From: Utricularia gibba
Lineage: Eukaryota > Streptophyta > Magnoliopsida > Lamiales > Lentibulariaceae
Length of the DNA stretch: 64,000 bases
Assembly (NCBI GenBank): GCA_002189035.1
Contig: NEEC01000021.1
Location: 1,054,001-1,118,000, forward strand
Reading direction: 5' to 3'
The notes beneath the pieces are model-generated. The model made no database searches. It saw nothing but the letters and a program-made list of their open reading frames with translations, and was not told the origin of the DNA. Positions 50,734 through 64,000 of this stretch are shown here, piece after piece. Each line of letters opens with the position of its first letter. Positions within the stretch are counted from its first letter, which is position 1. The translations under genes and the position numbers were made by a program.

Positions 50734-52230
50734 TCACGGAAGCGGGTTAGTCTCTGGTTTCGTGATAGAGGATGCTTCTGGAGGTTGTGTCCGGTAGATA
50801 GCTGAGGCAAGAGATATAGGCATGATGCAGAGTCCCTTGGACTGGAGGAACTGCATTGCGGCCCCAGTGTTCTCTTCCATGAGCTTTGCGACCTCTCGTT
50901 CTGTGCCATCGTTTGACCACTTCTCCCAAGCTGGCTGAGCTCTTGCACCATCGTTTCCTTCATCCTTTTGGCGAAAACAGAGCAGGCCATTAAGATGTTG
51001 CTTTGGCTGCATACTGTTGCCAGTAAACTTTACCTCTAACGACGATATCGGGATGTCCATCACGAGGGGTGCCACCGCTCCGGCTCCTCCCAGTCGGCTC
51101 ATGCTTAAAACCTGGAAGATCGACATCACATGTACTTTTACTGCATAAAAATCAATGAAGATACTGTACACATAGGAATTACAGAAACATCGGCTCACCT
51201 TAACTTGGAGTCTTAAGAACTTAACATAATCCATAATTTCATCAAGCATTGCCGCCCTATCAGTCTGCAGAAGCAGGAAATCAGATTAGAAGCAAAATGC
51301 TTGCCAAGATGAAGCATTCATGTGAATACTAGTGAAGTTCACCTTGTTGACATTGGGAACCAGTTCTTGTAAAGCTCTAATTTTCTCAGCTATTCTTTCT
51401 CGTCGCAACTGTAATAAAGAAGATGCAGAATCTATGACAAAGTGCGTGATGACAAGACAAATATCTTCTACTAAACCTCTAGCGAGCAACAGTTCTTTTG
51501 TGACTTGTCACAGGTTGCACAAGTATGGTGTTTTGTTTCTGCACACTTACCCTCTCCGCAATACTGTGTGGATCCGTCGCTTGGCCTCGTCTGGCTCGCA
51601 CCCTCGGTCGCATTTGAGGTGGATGTGGTGCTGCAGGTACTGTGTTTGCCATTGGAGGAGCATGGAAACTCTGAGAATCAAAGGGCACCGTCATGAAAAT
51701 GTCCACATTCAACATAACTCCAAGGATCATATGCAACCAAAACCAGATAATCAACAGCACACACATCAGACTATAATCCAGTGGATGAAGCACAATGTAT
51801 AAAAGTGCAAACTAAAACAGTACAATGAGAAATTACAGGTATAATAGATCAAAGATGATGGGCATCACCGGTTTCACAGACGAAGCAGAGCCACGAGAGT
51901 CAACAAGATCATCACGAAGAAACCTATTCCCACTCCCCGAGGCATCCCCAAAACCAGCCTTCCCCTGGTCCAGGCTCAACCCCAACGGAAACCCCCAGCT
52001 CCAGCCCCAGGCGCTACACCATAAGCGCCCCCGATGCCAACTCCAAGCCCCGCCGCACCCATAACTCCCAGATGCGGGGACCCGTCACTGGACCCCAGCT
52101 GAAGCATCATCGCAGCCGGCGCCGCGTCGTTTCCGCCCAAATTGGTGTCCCCCGGAGCTCCGTAGCTGGGATACCCCAAAATCGACTCCAGAAAATCGTC
52201 CGACGCCGCTTCGCTGTGATTGTTCGCCAT
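50734..52230 (-). CDS. bHLH transcription factor, UNE12/bHLH7 type, one frame break
   Basis: Six exons: 52230-51869, 51670-51551, 51408-51343, 51264-51199, 51111-51034, 50964-50734, all GT-AG. The protein starts [20 protein letters not shown] and has a Gly-rich N-terminal half. The core reads [20 protein letters not shown], then [20 protein letters not shown] and [20 protein letters not shown]. This is a full basic-helix-loop-helix with the E/R residues for E-box contact. [17 protein letters not shown] and [20 protein letters not shown] follow. This is the Arabidopsis bHLH7/UNE12 subfamily, nuclear, with UNE12 linked to fertilisation. Exon 1 breaks frame at the C5 run 51992-51996 (one base short) between GAGG and [10 protein letters not shown]. 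Corrected length is 307 residues. A 100-base intron (51033-50965) happens to be open in frame. Neighbours include a BEACH gene, as in Arabidopsis. Confidence 0.92.
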
Positions 52231-52404
52231 GGGGTGAACCCAATTCCGGTGGTTGGAAATTGAAGTGCAGAGAAAGAAGGAACTCCAATCCACTCTCACT
52301 CAGAGTAGTCACGGAATTCCGAACGAGCTCCTCGGGAAGACGACAGAATGGCTGCAGTTCAGTGGCGCGTGCGTGCGTACGTTACATATAAACAATCAGC
52401 GCAC

Positions 52405-52432
52405 AGAAAGAAAGAAAGAGAAAGAGAGAGCC
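52405..52432. repeat. GAAA/GA purine tract in the bHLH 5' region
   Basis: Repeated GAAA and GAGA units about 180 bases upstream of the ATG. On the gene's strand this is a CT-rich leader or promoter tract, common in plant genes. Confidence 0.6.
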
Positions 52433-52439
52433 GGCTAGC

Positions 52440-53800
52440 GAGACCGAGAGAAAGGAGCTGACTCACCCGACCCGCTCTTCAAAAGTGGACATTTTTGTCC
52501 TCGTTGGATTTTACGCCTTTGCCCCTGCTTTACCTTCATACACACAACAATCATCCATGCTTGTGTCTGCCCCATTGTCATATTTAGGTAGAGTTCTAAC
52601 TGATTTGAATCGGAACTGCGAACTGAAATCGTATTTCAATTTTGATTCAAAATTGTAAACTTTTTTTAGATTCCGGTTCTACAACCGTAAATTATAATGA
52701 AAAAAATGTTTTTAAGTATTCACAAAAACTATTGTGAATGATCGTAAATATATTTTAAAAAATATTGAATTGAAAAATCAACCAAATATATCGCATCTTA
52801 TTCTTAGTTTTTATTAATAAATTTCGTAATATATATTTAAATCCCGCAACCAAATACAATCTTAAGGTACGTTTGGTTTCAAATGAAATTTGATCTAATT
52901 GGTATTGTGAAAATAAATAGTATTTTTGCATGATATTTCAAGGAAGTATTGGATCACTATATTCATGATAATTCAAATTGTCAATAAACATTACATTTGA
53001 TATAATTGTAGAAATCAAAATAAATGTGCTAGGAGTTGTAATGCTTGGTGACATCATGAATATAAAATTGAAAAATCCAATAAAATATGGAAGATTTGAT
53101 ATAAGATATGAGAATCAATATTTTAAAATCATAGGATGGACCTAGGGTTTGACCTGGTTCAATTTGATTCTATGATTTTTTGGGTTTGGAATCAATACTT
53201 TTTATAAAAAATTAAAAATTCTAAAATTTTAAAATATTACATATGGATAATTATTTTATTTTTATAATATATTTATAATAAGTTCAACTCAATTCAATTC
53301 ATTATCAAAAGAGTTTAACCTAAAATCAAGCATATTCCGAATGATAAAGTGAAATCATTTTTAAAACACTGATGAAAATGCACTAATAAAATTTAGAAAT
53401 ACAACATTTAGATAATTATTTTATTTTTATAATGAGTTTGACTTGGGTAGGCCAATTTGCGCGCAATTTGTGCCGCAAAAATGCTCCTCAAATTTGATCA
53501 CAATTCAAATGATGCCCGTACCGCTGGCAAATGATAAGATAAAAAAACCATTTGATTAAAAAAAAAAGAAAAAATCAACTAGAATGTGATTCCGAGGGGT
53601 GGTGCAATGCACTGTGCAGCATCAGATTTCATTCTCTGGATTGGTCCTGGGCCGGAGAGCGAGGCTCAATCACGGATTCCGATGCATGGACTCAAGTCCA
53701 GTTACAGAATGGGCCCTCCTGAAGATATGCCCTACGGGACCCACACTACGTCTGACGCGACACGCGGCTTCATTTATGGATACGCCAGGTGTCAGTGGTT
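52440..53800. other. Intergenic between divergent bHLH and VTE3 genes
   Basis: AT-rich up to about 53580, then of balanced composition toward the VTE3 promoter. I see no gene. Confidence 0.5.
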
Positions 53801-53812
53801 AAAGGGCCCACA

Positions 53813-53818
53813 CACGTG
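53813..53818 (+). promoter_or_regulatory. G-box in the VTE3 promoter
   Basis: CACGTG within CACACGTGAC lies about 270 bases before the VTE3 ATG. G-boxes are common in light- and stress-regulated plastid genes. Occupancy is inference. Confidence 0.4.
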
Positions 53819-54086
53819 ACTTGGGTCAGGGAGTTACGGGTCGGGTCGGGTTGGCTCGTACCATTTGTGGACAATGGATACTTGAGTTGTGGTTTCTGAA
53901 TTGAGCAAATTAATTATTAATTAATTATGCGAAAATGTGATTTTCCGTGGCCTAAAATTTTCCTTTGTAGGCATGAAGCTGGCTGCGAGAGCCAGTTGCT
54001 GCCACTCGTCTCTTGGTTGGCCACGGCTGGAGAAGTGGTAGGTGGGTCTCGTCCGTGAAGAGGGAAGGGGCTTGGTAGTGTCGCCA

Positions 54087-55261
54087 ATGGCTTCCGCGGT
54101 GATCAACGGAATTGCTTGGACCCCGAGAGGGCTGGGGTCAGATCTCAACGGCAGGAGTTTTCCCAAGCTCAATTCGGCGAAGATTCCGGCCGTATCTGGT
54201 GCTGGGAGACGAGCCCATATCGCAAAATGCAGCCTTTCTGCCTCGAGACCCGCGTCGCAGCCCAGATTCATACAGCACAAGAAGGAGGCTTTTTGGTTTT
54301 ACAGGTTTCTTTCGATTGTGTATGACCATGTGATAAACCCTGGGCATTGGACTGAGGATATGAGGGATGACGCTTTGGAACCGGCTGATTTGGATAGCAG
54401 TAAGCTTATCGTTGTGGATGTGGGTGGAGGAACAGGGTTCACTACTCTTGGGATTGTTAAGCATGTAGATGCTAAGAACGTCACCATTCTGGATCAGTCT
54501 CCTCACCAGCTTGCCAAGGCTAAGGCCAAGGAGCCGTTGAAGGAATGCAAGATGATTTTGGGGGATGCTGAGGACCTCCCTTTTCCAACCGATTCTGTCG
54601 ACAGATACGTCTCTGCTGGCAGGTACTGCATATGCATGCAAGTGTTGCTGCATTTTTTCTTTGAAATCAGTTGAATAATCAATATTTGTATGGTTTTCTC
54701 TGGGTTCATTCATCCTACAGTATCGAGTACTGGCCAGACCCACAGCGCGGAATTAGAGAAGCGTACAGGGTTCTAAGATTGGGAGGGAAAGCTTGCCTCA
54801 TTGGCCCTGTGTATCCAACTTTCTGGTTGTCTCGTTTTTTTGCTGATGCTTGGATGCTTTTCCCCAAGGAAGAAGAGTACATTGAATGGTTCACCAAGGC
54901 AGGATTCAAGGATGTGAAGATTAAGCGGATTGGCCCCAAATGGTATAGAGGCGTCCGCCGCCACGGGCTCATCATGGGGTGCTCTGTCACCGGAATCAAA
55001 CCTGCATCCGGCGACTCACCATTGCAGGTAGTTAGTTAGTTTCCCATCCTTGAGGTCTGTTTATTTCATGCTGTGATTGGTAACATATTTGCTCTTGTGC
55101 TGCAGCTTGGCCCCAAGGCAGAAGATGTCTCTGAACCTGTGAACCCCTTCGTCTTCCTCGGCCGGTTCATTCTCGGCGCCTTGGCTGCTACTTACTACGT
55201 TCTGGTTCCAATTTACATGTGGATTAAGGATCAGATTTTCCCCAAAGGACAACCAATATGA
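54087..55261 (+). CDS. VTE3: MPBQ/MSBQ methyltransferase, chloroplast inner envelope (VTE3)
   Basis: Three exons: 54087-54622, 54721-55027, 55106-55261. Phases close to 999 bases, 332 residues. The first 50 or so residues are a Ser/Arg-rich chloroplast transit peptide starting MASAVINGIAW. Then come KKEAFWFYRFLSIVYDHVIN and the SAM site VVDVGGGTGFTTLGI, followed by LGDAEDLPFP and SIEYWPDPQRGIREAYRVLR. A C-terminal hydrophobic helix (FLGRFILGALAATYYVLVPI) anchors it in the inner envelope. The enzyme methylates the 2-methyl-6-phytyl- and solanesyl-benzoquinol precursors of tocopherols and plastoquinone. It matches the 37-kDa inner-envelope protein/APG1 family throughout. I chose 54087 over the in-frame ATG at 54042 because MASAV fits the transit-peptide start. 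No frame break. It is convergent with the BEACH gene. Confidence 0.96.
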
Positions 55262-55915
55262 GTAATGTAGTCCCATGGTTCACCTCTTGCTTGCTGCAAC
55301 TTAAGTTTTCTTGTAGGACATGCTTCACCATGTATTTGAGCAATAAACAAAACTCTATCATGTGACCAGATGTGGGAAGCTCTAGAATTTCTCCTGATGC
55401 AGTTTGATTTACCAGGTTTCATAGACTCTCTGAGCTGATTCATATCCATGTGAAATCCAATACAATAAAACTTGGGGAATGTATGTAGGTACAGTTCATA
55501 CAGTCATTCATTCATGCACCGCTTGCTTGCCCACAAGCTTAAATACCCCAAAAAAAGGGGTGTTACATTTGCACAACAGCTACTAAAAAACTTGAGGAGG
55601 CTGCAGCAGCCAGCTGCAATCGCCTTCCTCCTCATGCACTTGTACATTACATACACTAAGAAAAATCCGCTTCCCGCCAAACCACATGTACATGCAAGCA
55701 GCACCAGCAATCTCCCTGAGTCCCAGACTCGTGGCATGTTGCTAACACACACCATGCAGTGTTGTATATGGCCCCTTGCGGAAACAGGGGCACTCCGACT
55801 CTGGTGGCGGTTCTCATCCGCTAGCATTGATGAGGATGATGATGGTTTCAGGAGCTCTGGCAATGGGCCTTGACAGCCAGTGGCACCGTGGTGGTAACCA
55901 TTGATCAAGCATCTT
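55262..55915. other. Convergent 3' UTR region between VTE3 and the BEACH gene
   Basis: AATAAA (on the plus strand, near 55342) is a plausible VTE3 poly(A) signal. The open frames here on both strands are untranslated-region chance frames. Confidence 0.55.

Positions 55916-64000
<8,085 letters not shown>

Noticed and set aside
55472-55908. Overlapping frames on both strands after VTE3
   Set aside because: They lie in the convergent 3' UTR space and match no family.

Overview
The window is nuclear DNA of a flowering plant, most probably a eudicot. The evidence is GT-AG spliced genes, AT-rich intergenic DNA, and plant-specific families (GA 3-oxidase, CYP734A, VTE3 methyltransferase, PPR, LEA, plant BEACH). 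I cannot name the species.

Layout. 1-10032 is a decayed Ty3/gypsy LTR retrotransposon of the Tat type, read on the minus strand. It carries gag, protease, RT, two RNase H domains and integrase, and the left part of its interior holds a plus-strand (antisense) gene. 10033-13500 is AT-rich and nearly featureless. 13643-14506 is a glyoxalase-I-like gene (+). 16849-17243 is an LEA gene (+) with an ABA-type promoter. 18054-19976 is a complete nine-exon acyl-protein thioesterase gene (-) that no single long ORF reveals; I assembled it from splice sites, and all phases close to 249 codons plus stop. 21212-22810 is an intronless PPR gene (-). 25909-27991 is a CYP734A cytochrome P450 (-). 28050-36140 is intergenic with a small TRIM-like element at 29495-29945. 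36145-38942 is the complete proteasome ATPase gene RPT6 (-). 42122-43211 is a GA 3-oxidase (-). About 47355-49325 is a katanin p60 pseudogene (-). 50734-52230 is a UNE12/bHLH7-type bHLH gene (-). 54087-55261 is VTE3 (+). 55916-64000 is the 3' two thirds of a SPIRRIG-type BEACH gene (-), cut by the window end.

Two themes stand out. First, at least eight otherwise well-conserved exons have a reading-frame break, and nearly all fall exactly on short G or C runs that are one or two bases shorter than the frame needs. This pattern looks more like homopolymer under-calling in the assembly than like gene decay. The katanin copy is different: it has substitution stops and lost codons and is a real pseudogene. 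Second, several neighbours match Arabidopsis neighbourhoods as I remember them: LEA - hydrolase - PPR; glyoxalase - GA3ox - katanin; bHLH7/UNE12 - BEACH. The window is therefore probably a mosaic of ancestral collinear blocks.

Functionally the genes are unrelated housekeeping and hormone genes (gibberellin activation, brassinosteroid inactivation, tocopherol/plastoquinone synthesis, proteasome, trichome/vesicle trafficking). I found no operon-like or defence system and no clearly new biological system. The most unusual items are the antisense gene of the retroelement, the TRIM-like element and the recent tandem duplication inside an intron.
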